Below, in pieces: positions 21,519-29,916 of a DNA stretch of 64,000 bases. The notes beneath the pieces were generated by a model. The model saw only the letters and a program-made list of their open reading frames with translations, had not been told where the DNA came from and made no database searches. This DNA comes from JAJKJG01 sp036389455 (lineage in GTDB: Bacteria; Pseudomonadota; Alphaproteobacteria; Rhizobiales; Beijerinckiaceae), in contig DASVPW010000041.1 in NCBI GenBank assembly GCA_036389455.1, positions 1-64,000 on the forward strand, written 5' to 3'. How positions within the stretch are numbered: position 1 is the first letter of the stretch; the number at the start of each line of letters is the position of its first letter. A program made the position numbers and the translations under genes.

Positions 21519-22508
21519 ATGCCTCCGACCGACGAGCCGAACGAGGCCCGCGCCTTCGCGGTCTGTCGCGACGGGGAGAGCGTGCCGGCCCGGCTCCGGG
21601 GCGCGGTCGTGGCGATCGGCAACTTCGACGGCGTCCACCGTGGCCACCGCGCCCTGATCGCGGCGGCGGTCCGGGAGGGGCGCGCGCGCGGCGCCCCGGC
21701 CGCGGTCCTGACCTTCGAGCCGCACCCGCGAAAGTTCTTCGCGCCGGACAAGCCGCTGTTCCGGCTGACCCCGGAGCCCGCGAAGCTCGCGATCCTGGAA
21801 AAGCTCGGCCTCGACGGCGCTTTCGTGCGCCGCTTCGATGCGGCGCTCGCGGCGACGCCCGCCACGGACTTCGCCGAGCGCCTGCTCGGCCGGGAGCTCG
21901 GCGTCTCGGGCGTGGTCGTCGGCCACGACTTCCGCTTCGGCAAGGGACGCGAGGGCACGCCGGAGCTCCTGCGGGAGCTCTGTTGGCAGAGCGGATGGGC
22001 CTGCGTCGTCGTCCCGCCCGTCGCCATCGCGGGCGAGGTGGTCTCGTCCGGGGCGGTGCGGGCCGCGCTCGAGCGGGGCGACGTCCTTGGCGCCAACGCG
22101 CTCCTCGGGCACCGCTGGTTCGTCGACGGCGAGGTCCGCCACGGCGAGAAGCGCGGCCGCATCCTCGGCTTCCCGACCGCCAACCTCCGCCTGCCGGCGG
22201 AATGCGGGCTGCGGCACGGCATCTACGCGGTCCGGGCCGCCGTCGGCGGCGAGGTCTTCGGAGGGGTCGCGAGCTTCGGCCGGCGCCCGACCTTCGACGA
22301 CGGCGCGCCGCTCCTGGAAGCGTTCCTGTTCGATTTTTCGGGCGACCTCTACGGACGCACCCTCGCGGTCGAGTTCGTCGGCCGGATCAGGGGCGAGGAG
22401 CGCTTCCCCTCTGTCGCGGCGCTGGTCGCGCGCATGGACGAGGACGTCCGCGCGGCCCGCGCCATGCTGGCCGGAGCAGGGCCGGAGCTCGCCTCCCTCA
22501 TCGGCTGA
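21519..22508 (+). CDS. ribF: Bifunctional riboflavin kinase/FAD synthetase
   Basis: The 329-residue enzyme phosphorylates riboflavin to FMN and adenylylates FMN to FAD. The N-terminal FAD synthetase domain shows GNFDGVHRGHRAL (nucleotidyltransferase HxGH-type) and GHDFRFGKGREGTPELL. The C-terminal kinase domain shows KRGRILGFPTANLRLP, GIYAV and FLFDFSGDLYGRTLAVEFVGRIRGEERFPS. ATG 21519 fits the family length; the open frame from 21390 runs into sequence without conservation. It is divergent from cheY across a 239-bp gap containing the palindrome GAGCCGCGCGCGGCTC at about 21298-21313. Confidence 0.93.
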   Translation: MPPTDEPNEARAFAVCRDGESVPARLRGAVVAIGNFDGVHRGHRALIAAAVREGRARGAPAAVLTFEPHPRKFFAPDKPLFRLTPEPAKLAILEKLGLDGAFVRRFDAALAATPATDFAERLLGRELGVSGVVVGHDFRFGKGREGTPELLRELCWQSGWACVVVPPVAIAGEVVSSGAVRAALERGDVLGANALLGHRWFVDGEVRHGEKRGRILGFPTANLRLPAECGLRHGIYAVRAAVGGEVFGGVASFGRRPTFDDGAPLLEAFLFDFSGDLYGRTLAVEFVGRIRGEERFPSVAALVARMDEDVRAARAMLAGAGPELASLIG

Positions 22509-22540
22509 GGCTTGCGCTTTATTCTTTGCCCCGGGGCTGG

Positions 22541-22690
22541 TAGAGAGAGGCCCATGTGCACGGCGGGCTTTTTCTTGGCGGCGGATCGGGCGATCCGCGC
22601 GCGGCGAATTATAGGCCCGGACTTCGCCTGAGGTCCGGGAAAGCCTCCGCTCGCCTGTTCTCGATCTGCGCTTCGCCCCAGGGCCGAAGC
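22541..22690 (+). promoter_or_regulatory. Candidate isoleucine leader peptide and hairpins before ileS
   Basis: A 25-codon frame runs from ATG 22554 to TGA 22629-22631 with a good ribosome site, GAGAGAGG, at 22543-22550. Its product ends ARRIIGPDFA. The two consecutive isoleucine codons at 22608-22613 are ATT ATA, and ATA is very rare in this genome. Three hairpins can form: 22581-22588 with 22591-22598, 22616-22622 with 22633-22639 (overlapping the leader stop), and 22670-22675 with 22685-22690, 21 bp before the ileS start. A ribosome stalled at the Ile codons would disturb the second hairpin. This is the layout of amino-acid attenuation control. No U-tract is seen, so the outcome could be translational or Rho-based. 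Confidence 0.5.
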
Positions 22691-22711
22691 CGCCCGACCG
22701 GTTCGAAACCC

Positions 22712-25690
22712 ATGACCGATTCCCTCGCAACCGCCGCCCCGAAGGCGCGCGACTATTCCGAGACCCTCTTCCTGCCCAGGACCGACTTCCCGATGCGGGC
22801 GGGCCTGCCGCAGCGCGAGCCGCAGCTCCTCAAGCGCTGGGCCGGCCTAGACCTCTACCGGCGCCTGCGCGAGGCCGCGAAGGGGCGGCCCCGCTTCGTC
22901 CTGCACGACGGCCCGCCCTACGCCAACGGCAACATCCACATCGGGCACGCCCTCAACAAGATCATGAAGGACCTCGTCGTGCGCTCGCAGCAGATGCTCG
23001 GCCACGACTCGAACTACGTGCCGGGCTGGGACTGCCACGGCCTGCCGATCGAGTGGAAGATCGAGGAGCAGTACCGAGCGAAGGGCCGCGACAAGGACGC
23101 CGTCGACGTGGTCGAGTTCCGGCAGGAGTGCCGGGCCTTCGCGGCGCACTGGCTCGATGTCCAGCGCGAGGAGTTCAAGCGGCTTGGCGTCGAGGGCGAC
23201 TGGGACCACCCCTACGCCACCATGGACTTCGGCGCGGAGGCCCAGATCGCCCGCGAGATCATGGCCTTCGCGATGTCGGACCAGCTCTACCGCGGCTCGA
23301 AGCCGGTGATGTGGTCGTCGGTCGAGCGGACGGCGCTCGCCGAGGCCGAGATCGAGTACCACGAGAAGACCTCGCCCACGGTCGTCGTCAAGTTCCCGAT
23401 CGTCGACACCCTCGACGGCGACCTCGACGGCGCCTCCGTCCTGATCTGGACGACGACGCCGTGGACGATCCCGGCGAACCGCGCCATCGTCTTCGGGCCG
23501 GAAATCCAATACGGCCTCTATCGCGTTACCGAGGCGCCGGCGGACAACTGGGCCAGGGCCGGCGACCTCTATGTCGTCGCCGACAAGCTCGCCCCCGAGG
23601 TTTTTTCGGCGGCGCGGGTGACGGGCCACGCGCGGGTCAAGGACGTGCTGCCGGTCATGATCGCGCGTTGCGCGCACCCGTTCCGGGGCCTGCCCGAGGC
23701 TGGCGGCTATTGGGACTTCGACGTGCCGGTGTTCCCGGCCGACTACGTGACGGACGACGCCGGCACCGGCTTCGTGCACACGGCGCCGGGGCATGGGGCG
23801 GACGACTACAACACCTTCGTCAAGCACCGCGAGACCTTCGCGCAGTGCGGCACGCCCGAGGTGCCGCACACCGTCGGCGAGGATTCGGCCTATCTCCCCC
23901 ACGTGCCGCTGTTTGCCGGCGAGCGCATCTACGACGACAAGGGCAAGGACGCGGGCGCGAACGAGGCGGTGATCAGGAAGCTCGCGGAAGTCGGCGCGCT
24001 CGTCGCCCGCGGGCGGCTCAAGCACGCCTATCCGCACTCCTGGCGCTCGAAGGCGCCGCTGATCTTCCGCAACACGCCGCAATGGTTCATCGCCATGGAC
24101 AAGCCGATCGCCGGCCAGGGCGACACCCTGCGGCATCGGGCGCTCTCTGCGATCAGGACCGTGCAATGGGTCCCCGAGAGCGGCGAGAACCGCATCACCG
24201 GCATGATCGAGAACCGGCCCGACTGGGTCGTCTCGCGCCAGCGCGCCTGGGGCTCGCCCATCACGGTCTTCGTCGAGAAGACAACCGAAAGCATCCTCAA
24301 GGACGAGCGCGTCAACGACGCCGTCGCCGCGGCCTTCGAGGCGGAAGGCGCCGACGCCTGGTTCCGGCCGGACGCGGCCGAGCGGTTCCTGAAACCCTTC
24401 GGCTACGATCCGGCGTCTTACGAGCAGGTCCGGATGGTCCTCGACGTGTGGTTCGACTCAGGCTCGACCCACGCCTTCACGCTCGAGGTGCGCGACGACC
24501 TCAAGGCGCGGCGCCGGCTCGAGGGCGGGCCCGACACCGTCATGTACCTCGAGGGTTCGGATCAGCACCGCGGCTGGTTCCACTCCTCGCTCCTCGAGAG
24601 CTGCGGCACCCGCGCCCGCGCGCCCTTCGACGTGGTCCTGACCCACGGCTTCGTCCTCGACGAGAAGGGTCAGAAGATGTCGAAGAGCCTCGGCAACGTC
24701 ACGGCGCCGCAGGACGTGATCAAGGAGAGCGGTGCCGATATCCTTCGACTTTGGGTCGCGGCTTCCGACTATGCCGACGACCTGCGCATCGGGCCGGAGA
24801 TCCTGAAGACCTTCGTCGAGACGTACCGGAAGCTGCGCAACACCGTGCGCTGGATGCTCGGCTCGCTCGGTCATTTCCGCGAGGAGGACCGGGTCGCGCC
24901 GGAAAACATGCCGGAGCTCGAGCGCTTCGTCCTGCATCGCCTGGCCGAGCTCGACGGGGAGGTGCGCCAAGCCTATGCGGCCTTCGATTACAAGCGGGTG
25001 GTGGCGCTCCTCAACGGGTTCATGACGACCGACCTGTCGGCGTTCTATTTCGACGTGCGCAAGGACGCGCTCTACTGCGACCCGATCTCGAGCCTGAAGC
25101 GCAAGGCCGCCCTCACCGTCATCGACGAGACCTTCCGCCGGGTCGTCGCCTGGCTCGCCCCGATCCTCGTCTTCACGGCGGAAGAGGCATGGCTGTCGCG
25201 GTTCCCGTCCGAGGACGGCTCGGTGCACCTCGAGACCTTCCCGGAAACGCCGCAGGCGTGGCGCGACGACGCTCTGGCGGCGCGCTGGGCGAAGGTGCGC
25301 CGGGTCCGCCGGGTCGTCACCGGGGCGCTCGAGATCGAGCGCGCGCAAAAGCGCATCGGGTCGAGCCTCGACGCCGCGCCGGTGGTTTACGTCGCCGAGG
25401 CGGAGCTTCTGCGCGCCCTCGACGGCCTCGACTTCGCCGAGGTCTGCATCACCTCCGGGATCCGGATCGTGCCGGGGGAGGGGCCCTCGGACGCCTTCCG
25501 CCTCGACGAGGTTAAGGGCGTCGCGATCGTGCCGGCGCCGGCCGAGGGGCGCAAGTGCGCCCGGTCGTGGAAGATTTCTCCCGAGGTGGGGAGCGATCCG
25601 GAGTACCCGGACGTGACCCTCCGGGACGCGGACGCGCTCAGGGAATGGGACGCGGCGCGCACCCAGCACGTCATCCCGGCCGAAGCGTAA
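22712..25690 (+). CDS. ileS: Isoleucyl-tRNA synthetase
   Basis: The 992-residue class I synthetase charges tRNA-Ile. The HIGH motif appears as PPYANGNIHIGHALNK, the editing (CP1) domain contains LIWTTTPWTIPANRAI and the acyl-site DAGTGFVHTAPGHGADDYN, and the KMSKS motif is QKMSKSLGNV. The C-terminal zinc finger is reduced: only Cys in GRKCARSW is evident, as in many alphaproteobacterial IleRS. I chose ATG 22712, where conservation begins; an open frame from 22556 reads through the leader region. The last codons and the stop lie inside a palindromic repeat (25669-25775). lspA follows 102 bp later. Confidence 0.95.
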   Translation: MTDSLATAAPKARDYSETLFLPRTDFPMRAGLPQREPQLLKRWAGLDLYRRLREAAKGRPRFVLHDGPPYANGNIHIGHALNKIMKDLVVRSQQMLGHDSNYVPGWDCHGLPIEWKIEEQYRAKGRDKDAVDVVEFRQECRAFAAHWLDVQREEFKRLGVEGDWDHPYATMDFGAEAQIAREIMAFAMSDQLYRGSKPVMWSSVERTALAEAEIEYHEKTSPTVVVKFPIVDTLDGDLDGASVLIWTTTPWTIPANRAIVFGPEIQYGLYRVTEAPADNWARAGDLYVVADKLAPEVFSAARVTGHARVKDVLPVMIARCAHPFRGLPEAGGYWDFDVPVFPADYVTDDAGTGFVHTAPGHGADDYNTFVKHRETFAQCGTPEVPHTVGEDSAYLPHVPLFAGERIYDDKGKDAGANEAVIRKLAEVGALVARGRLKHAYPHSWRSKAPLIFRNTPQWFIAMDKPIAGQGDTLRHRALSAIRTVQWVPESGENRITGMIENRPDWVVSRQRAWGSPITVFVEKTTESILKDERVNDAVAAAFEAEGADAWFRPDAAERFLKPFGYDPASYEQVRMVLDVWFDSGSTHAFTLEVRDDLKARRRLEGGPDTVMYLEGSDQHRGWFHSSLLESCGTRARAPFDVVLTHGFVLDEKGQKMSKSLGNVTAPQDVIKESGADILRLWVAASDYADDLRIGPEILKTFVETYRKLRNTVRWMLGSLGHFREEDRVAPENMPELERFVLHRLAELDGEVRQAYAAFDYKRVVALLNGFMTTDLSAFYFDVRKDALYCDPISSLKRKAALTVIDETFRRVVAWLAPILVFTAEEAWLSRFPSEDGSVHLETFPETPQAWRDDALAARWAKVRRVRRVVTGALEIERAQKRIGSSLDAAPVVYVAEAELLRALDGLDFAEVCITSGIRIVPGEGPSDAFRLDEVKGVAIVPAPAEGRKCARSWKISPEVGSDPEYPDVTLRDADALREWDAARTQHVIPAEA

Positions 25691-25775
25691 GCGGAGAGCC
25701 GGGATCTTGTTGGTGTTGAAGCGCCTTCTGTGGAGGACAATCCCGGATCGCCGCGTTGCGGCGTCCGGGATGACG
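25669..25775. repeat. GTCATCCCGG palindromic repeat overlapping ileS end
   Basis: CGTCATCCCGG at 25669-25679 and CCGGGATGACG at 25765-25775 are inverted copies, with inner arms GCCGGGAT and ATCCCGG. It belongs to the same family as 14272-14375. The left arm encodes the final residues of IleRS, and the element ends 17 bp before the lspA start, so it acts as the whole ileS-lspA junction. Confidence 0.7.
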
Positions 25776-25792
25776 ATTCCGGGGTGGCGTCC

Positions 25793-26299
25793 GTGACTCC
25801 CTCCCGGCTCGGCGCCCTGATCGCGCTCGCGACCTTCGTCCTCGACCAGGCCTCGAAGCTCTACCTCCTCTTTCTCGACCCCTTGTCGCTCCGCGAGCCG
25901 GTCAGGCTCGCGCCCTTCCTCGACCTCATCGTGGTCTGGAACCGGGGCATCTCCTACGGGCTGTTCCAGCAGCACACGGAGCTCGGGCGCTGGGCCCTCG
26001 TCACCCTCTCGGTCGTGGCGGCGGTGGGGCTCGCCCTCTGGCTGCGCCGCGCGGCGACGCCGCTCCTCGCCGCGGCCCTCGGGCTCCTCATCGGCGGGGC
26101 GGTCGGCAACGCCCTCGACCGCGTCGCCTACGGCGCGGTGTTCGACTTCGTCCATTTCCACGCAGGAGGGTTCTCCTGGTACGTCTTCAACATCGCCGAC
26201 GCGGCGATCGTTGCGGGGGTCGCCGGCCTCCTCTATGATTCCCTCGTCCTCGAGCGACGCCGGCTGCGCGCCGCGCGCGATTCGGGGCTCGGCGCCTGA
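25793..26299 (+). CDS. lspA: Lipoprotein signal peptidase
   Basis: The 168-residue inner-membrane aspartic peptidase removes signal peptides from prolipoproteins. There are four hydrophobic segments. FVLDQASKLYL lies in the first, and the catalytic aspartates are in GNALDRVAYGAVFDFVHFH and FNIADAAIV. A GTG start at 25793, after GGGGTGG, gives a normal-length protein; GTG 25784 is an alternative. It follows ileS, the usual partner in proteobacteria. Confidence 0.92.
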   Translation: MTPSRLGALIALATFVLDQASKLYLLFLDPLSLREPVRLAPFLDLIVVWNRGISYGLFQQHTELGRWALVTLSVVAAVGLALWLRRAATPLLAAALGLLIGGAVGNALDRVAYGAVFDFVHFHAGGFSWYVFNIADAAIVAGVAGLLYDSLVLERRRLRAARDSGLGA

Positions 26300-26440
26300 A
26301 CGGGCGTTGCAAAAAAGACACGCCGGTCCGCGAACCCGGCGATCCGGCAGGCGGGTGGTCAAGTCGCCACACCTTCGCCGGATTGCCGGATCACCGGGAG
26401 CGGGCCCGGGAATGTAGAACCAGAGGTGGGTGGGGTGCCT

Positions 26441-27088
26441 ATGACGATTCTCGACCTCGCGCGGCGTTGCGCGCTCATCGGCGCGGCGGCGCTCGCGCTC
26501 ACGACCGGCGCCGCGGCCCAGGAAGGCATGTTCGCCAAGGACCTCTTCGCCTCCATGGGCCTCATCCCGAAGGAGCGCCCGAACATCGACTACCGGGAGC
26601 GCGCGCCCCTCGTGCTGCCGCCCCGCATGGAGTTGCGCGACCCCGCCGATCCGAAGGGCGTGATCGCCGCGAACCCGGAATGGCCGAACGATCCGGACGT
26701 CGCGGCGGCGCGGCGGCGCGAGGCCGACGCCCGCACGCCCGTGACCGAGACCGAGCGGCGGCGCGTCGAGAAGAACCCGACGCTCGGCATCGACGCCATT
26801 CGCTCCGGCCGCCGCGCCGGCGCGCAGGTGCCGGACGGGCCGGTCGTGCGCCGGGGCGACAACGTGCGCGAGACGACCTGGGTCCACCCTGACCAGCTCC
26901 GCCGGGAGGGCGTGAAGGAGGAGCCGACGTTCTCCTCCATGGAGGAGCCGGACCGCCGCAACCTGCACGAGCCGCCGGCCGGCTTCCGCAAGCCGACCAT
27001 GAAGGTGAAGCGCGATTTCGAGGTGGTCCGCGCCGAGGACGAGGCGGACCCGAAGGTTTACCTGCGCGAGCAGGCGAAGCGGCAGTGA
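26441..27088 (+). CDS. Conserved exported protein, DUF3035-like
   Basis: The 215-residue protein has a signal peptide (about 1-27, ending TGAAAQ). The stretch LIPKERPNIDYRERAPLVLPPRMELRDP recalls the start of DUF3035-type proteins, whose function is unknown to me. The rest (about 75-215) is charged, low in hydrophobics and probably extended or disordered. ATG 26441 follows GGTGGGGT; an alternative in-frame start at 26426 adds five residues. It sits between lspA and the M16 peptidase pair, a setting that points to a periplasmic or envelope role. Confidence 0.7.
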   Translation: MTILDLARRCALIGAAALALTTGAAAQEGMFAKDLFASMGLIPKERPNIDYRERAPLVLPPRMELRDPADPKGVIAANPEWPNDPDVAAARRREADARTPVTETERRRVEKNPTLGIDAIRSGRRAGAQVPDGPVVRRGDNVRETTWVHPDQLRREGVKEEPTFSSMEEPDRRNLHEPPAGFRKPTMKVKRDFEVVRAEDEADPKVYLREQAKRQ

Positions 27089-27166
27089 TTCGAGCCCGGC
27101 GCCCGGCGGCTTCAATCCGCCCGGGCGCCGCACTATTTGAGACTGCCCTGTTTGGAAGGTTCGTGA

Positions 27167-28501
27167 ATGCCTGACATTTCCGGCGCCGCCACGCTCCGCA
27201 CCGAGGCGGCGCCGTTCGGGCGAACCGACGGAGGCGGGCCCGAGGTGTCGTCGTTCACCCTCGACAACGGCCTCGAGGTGGTGGTCGTGCCGGATCGCCG
27301 CGTCCCCGTCGTCACCCACATGGTCTGGTACCGCAACGGCTCGGCCGACGATCCGGTCGGCCAGTCCGGCATCGCGCATTTCCTCGAGCACCTGATGTTC
27401 AAGGGGACGCAACGCCACCCGGCCGGCGAGTTCAGCCAGATCGTCTCGGCGCTCGGCGGCCAGGAGAACGCCTTCACCTCGTTCGACTACACAGCCTACT
27501 TCCAGCGCGTCGCCCGCGAGCACCTCAAGACCATGATGGAGTTCGAGGCCGACCGCATGACCGGCCTCGTCCTCGACGAGGCGGTGGTCGCGCCGGAGCG
27601 CGACGTGGTCCTGGAGGAGCGCCGCATGCGGGTGGAGACCGACCCGGCGGCGCAGCTCTCCGAGGCCATGGCGGCGGCCCTCTTCGTGCGCCACCCCTAC
27701 GGCACCCCGATCATCGGCTGGATGCACGAGATCGAGGCGCTCGACCGCGACCACGCCCTTTCCTACTACCGCCGCTTCTACACCCCCGAGAACGCGATCC
27801 TCGTCGTCGCAGGCGACGTCGGGCCGGAGGAGGTGCGCCGCCTCGCCGACGCGACGTACGGGCGCGTGACCCCGTTCGGCGAGCGCCCAGTGCGGCGCCG
27901 TCCGCGGGAGCCCGAGCCCCGGGCCGCCCGCCACATCGAGGTCGCCGACCCCAAGGTCGAGCAGCCGACCCTGCAGCGGCTCTACCTGACGCCGTCCTCG
28001 CGCACGGCGGAGGGGCGCGACTCGCAGGGTCTCGAGCTCCTCGCCGAGGTCATCGGCGGCGGGCCGACCTCCTACCTCTACCGCAGGCTCGTCATGGAGC
28101 GCGGGCTCGCCGTCAATGCCGGCGCCTGGTACATGGGCTCCTCCATCGACGACACCCGCTTCTCCCTCTACGCCGTGCCGGCGGAAGGCGTCTCCCTCGA
28201 GGCCCTGGAAGAGGAGGTGGACGAGGCCCTGAAGGCCGTTCCGGCCGAGGCCTTCGACGGCGAGGCGATCGAGCGGGCGAAGACCCGGCTCGTCGCCGAG
28301 ACGATCTACTCGACGGACAGCCAGTCGTCGCTCGCCCGCATCTACGGCTCGGCGCTCGCCATCGGCGAGACCATCGAGGAGGTCCGCCGCTGGCCGGACG
28401 AGATCGAGGCCGTGACGACGGCAGACCTCGCCGCAGTGGCCGAGCGCTTCCTCGTCCCGCGCCGGTCGGTGACCGGCTACCTGTGCAAGACGCCCGCTTG
28501 A
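27167..28501 (+). CDS. M16 family zinc metallopeptidase (active subunit)
   Basis: The 444-residue pitrilysin-family peptidase carries the inverted zinc motif HFLEHLMFKGT with a downstream Glu in the helix DVVLEERRMRVETDP. It is followed by a degenerate second M16 domain (about 200-440). There is no clear signal peptide. It forms an adjacent pair with a second M16 protein that lacks the zinc motif, as in mitochondrial-processing-peptidase-like heterodimers; the active and inactive chains are expected to assemble. The substrate is unknown. The frame has no overlap with the next gene, which begins 20 bp later. Confidence 0.9.
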   Translation: MPDISGAATLRTEAAPFGRTDGGGPEVSSFTLDNGLEVVVVPDRRVPVVTHMVWYRNGSADDPVGQSGIAHFLEHLMFKGTQRHPAGEFSQIVSALGGQENAFTSFDYTAYFQRVAREHLKTMMEFEADRMTGLVLDEAVVAPERDVVLEERRMRVETDPAAQLSEAMAAALFVRHPYGTPIIGWMHEIEALDRDHALSYYRRFYTPENAILVVAGDVGPEEVRRLADATYGRVTPFGERPVRRRPREPEPRAARHIEVADPKVEQPTLQRLYLTPSSRTAEGRDSQGLELLAEVIGGGPTSYLYRRLVMERGLAVNAGAWYMGSSIDDTRFSLYAVPAEGVSLEALEEEVDEALKAVPAEAFDGEAIERAKTRLVAETIYSTDSQSSLARIYGSALAIGETIEEVRRWPDEIEAVTTADLAAVAERFLVPRRSVTGYLCKTPA

Positions 28502-28521
28502 GGGCCAGACAAGAGCCCCGC

Positions 28522-29799
28522 ATGACGAGCGCCGCCGCCATCCTGTCCGCCTCGCCGGCGAAGGTCGGACAGGTCCTGTCTCCCGGCGGCGTCGAGGCCT
28601 GGCACGTCCATTCCGACGTGGTCCCGCTCGTCGCCCTCGCCTTCACCTTCGAGGGCGGCGCGGCGCAGGACCCGAAGGATAAGGCCGGCGCCGCCCAGAT
28701 GCTGGCCCGCCTCCTCGACGAGGGCGCCGGGCCCTACACCTCGGACGCGTTCCAGGAGCGGCTCGCCGCCCGCGCCATCGAGCTCAGCTTCAACGCCGGC
28801 CCGGACGCCGTCGGCGGTTCGCTCAAGACCCTGGTGCGGCACGCCGACGAAGCCTTCGAGCTCCTGCGCCTCGCGCTTTCCTCGCCCCGCTTCGACGAGG
28901 ACGCGATCGAGCGCGTGCGCGCCCAGACCATCGCGGGCCTCCGCTATCAGCAGAACGATCCCGGCGTCATGGCGTCCCGCCGCTTCTTCGCCGAGGCCTT
29001 CCCGGACCACCCCTACGGGCATCCGACCGGCGGCACGATCGAGAGCGTCTCGGCGATCACCCGGGCGGACCTCCTCGACCTCCACGCCCGCGTGATCGCC
29101 GACGGCCGCGAGAAGATCGCCGCCGTCGGCGCGATCGAGCCGGGCGGCCTCGCCGCGGCGCTCGACGGCGTGTTCGGGGCGCTTCCCGCGGCCGGCCTCG
29201 CGGAGCCGGTCCCGTCGGCGCGGATCGCCGGCCGCGGCACCCGGCACGTCGTCGATATCGACGTGCCGCAGTCGGTGATCCGCTTCGGCACCGAGGGCGT
29301 GTCCTGGCGCGACCCGGACTTCATCGCGGCCTACGTCTTGAACCACATCCTCGGCGGCGGCGCCTTCACCTCGCGGCTGTTCCAGGAGGTGCGCGAGAAG
29401 CGCGGCCTCGCCTACTCGGTCGGCACCTCGCTCGTGAGCTACCGCGGCGCCGCCATGACCTGGGGCTACACGGCGACGAAGAACGAGCGCGTCGCCGAGT
29501 GCCTCACCGTGATCGAGGCCGAGATGGCCCGCCTCAAGGACGAGGGGCCCTCGGACGAGGAGCTGCAGAAGGCGAAGGACTACCTCACGGGCTCCTACGC
29601 CCTCGGCTTCGATACCTCGACCAAGATCGCCCACCAACTCGCCCAGGTCGCCTTCGAGGGCTTAGGCATCGACTACATCGCCCGCCGCAACGGCCTCGTC
29701 GCCGCCGTGACGCAGGACGACATCCGCCGCGCGGCGGAACGGACGCTCGGCGATGGCCGCCTCCTCGTGGTGGTGGCGGGACGGCCGGTGGGGCTCTGA
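28522..29799 (+). CDS. M16 family protein lacking the zinc motif (partner subunit)
   Basis: The 425-residue protein has the M16 fold (FEGGAAQDPKDKAGAAQMLARLLDEGAG...) but the zinc HxxEH is absent: the equivalent helix reads ARLLDEGAG. The C-terminal half carries the conserved FTSRLFQEVREKRGLAYSVGTS, with the Arg/Tyr that binds substrate in the active partner's chamber. It is therefore the catalytically inactive half of the pair with the upstream gene. ATG 28522 is preferred to the in-frame 28483 because the latter overlaps the upstream gene. A strong hairpin follows at 29818. Confidence 0.88.
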   Translation: MTSAAAILSASPAKVGQVLSPGGVEAWHVHSDVVPLVALAFTFEGGAAQDPKDKAGAAQMLARLLDEGAGPYTSDAFQERLAARAIELSFNAGPDAVGGSLKTLVRHADEAFELLRLALSSPRFDEDAIERVRAQTIAGLRYQQNDPGVMASRRFFAEAFPDHPYGHPTGGTIESVSAITRADLLDLHARVIADGREKIAAVGAIEPGGLAAALDGVFGALPAAGLAEPVPSARIAGRGTRHVVDIDVPQSVIRFGTEGVSWRDPDFIAAYVLNHILGGGAFTSRLFQEVREKRGLAYSVGTSLVSYRGAAMTWGYTATKNERVAECLTVIEAEMARLKDEGPSDEELQKAKDYLTGSYALGFDTSTKIAHQLAQVAFEGLGIDYIARRNGLVAAVTQDDIRRAAERTLGDGRLLVVVAGRPVGL

Positions 29800-29817
29800 C
29801 CACCCACACGCGAGCGC

Positions 29818-29843
29818 GTCATCCTCGGGCGTCCGAGGATGAC
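29818..29843. terminator. GTCATCCTCGG hairpin after M16 operon
   Basis: The arms GTCATCCTCGG (29818-29828) and CCGAGGATGAC (29833-29843) pair perfectly around a 4-base loop, and CACAC (29805-29809) with GTGTG (29846-29850) extends the stem. It begins 18 bp after the M16 stop. There is no T-run, so it may act as a transcript-end stabiliser or a palindromic repeat of the dispersed family as well as a terminator. Confidence 0.5.
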
Positions 29844-29916
29844 ATGTGTGAGGACGGATGACGCGCGCGCTGGACTCGCCTATCGTCCGCGGCCTTGAAT
29901 TCACGGGACGGCAGGG

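Noticed and set aside
20980..21520. Extension of ribF start to 21390
   Set aside because: The extra residues are rich in Pro and Arg with no similarity, and the family domain begins shortly after ATG 21519.
24458..27934. 1158-codon minus-strand open frame
   Set aside because: It is antisense to ileS, lspA and the M16 gene, all of which have clear families. The translated product is compositionally extreme and shows no domain.
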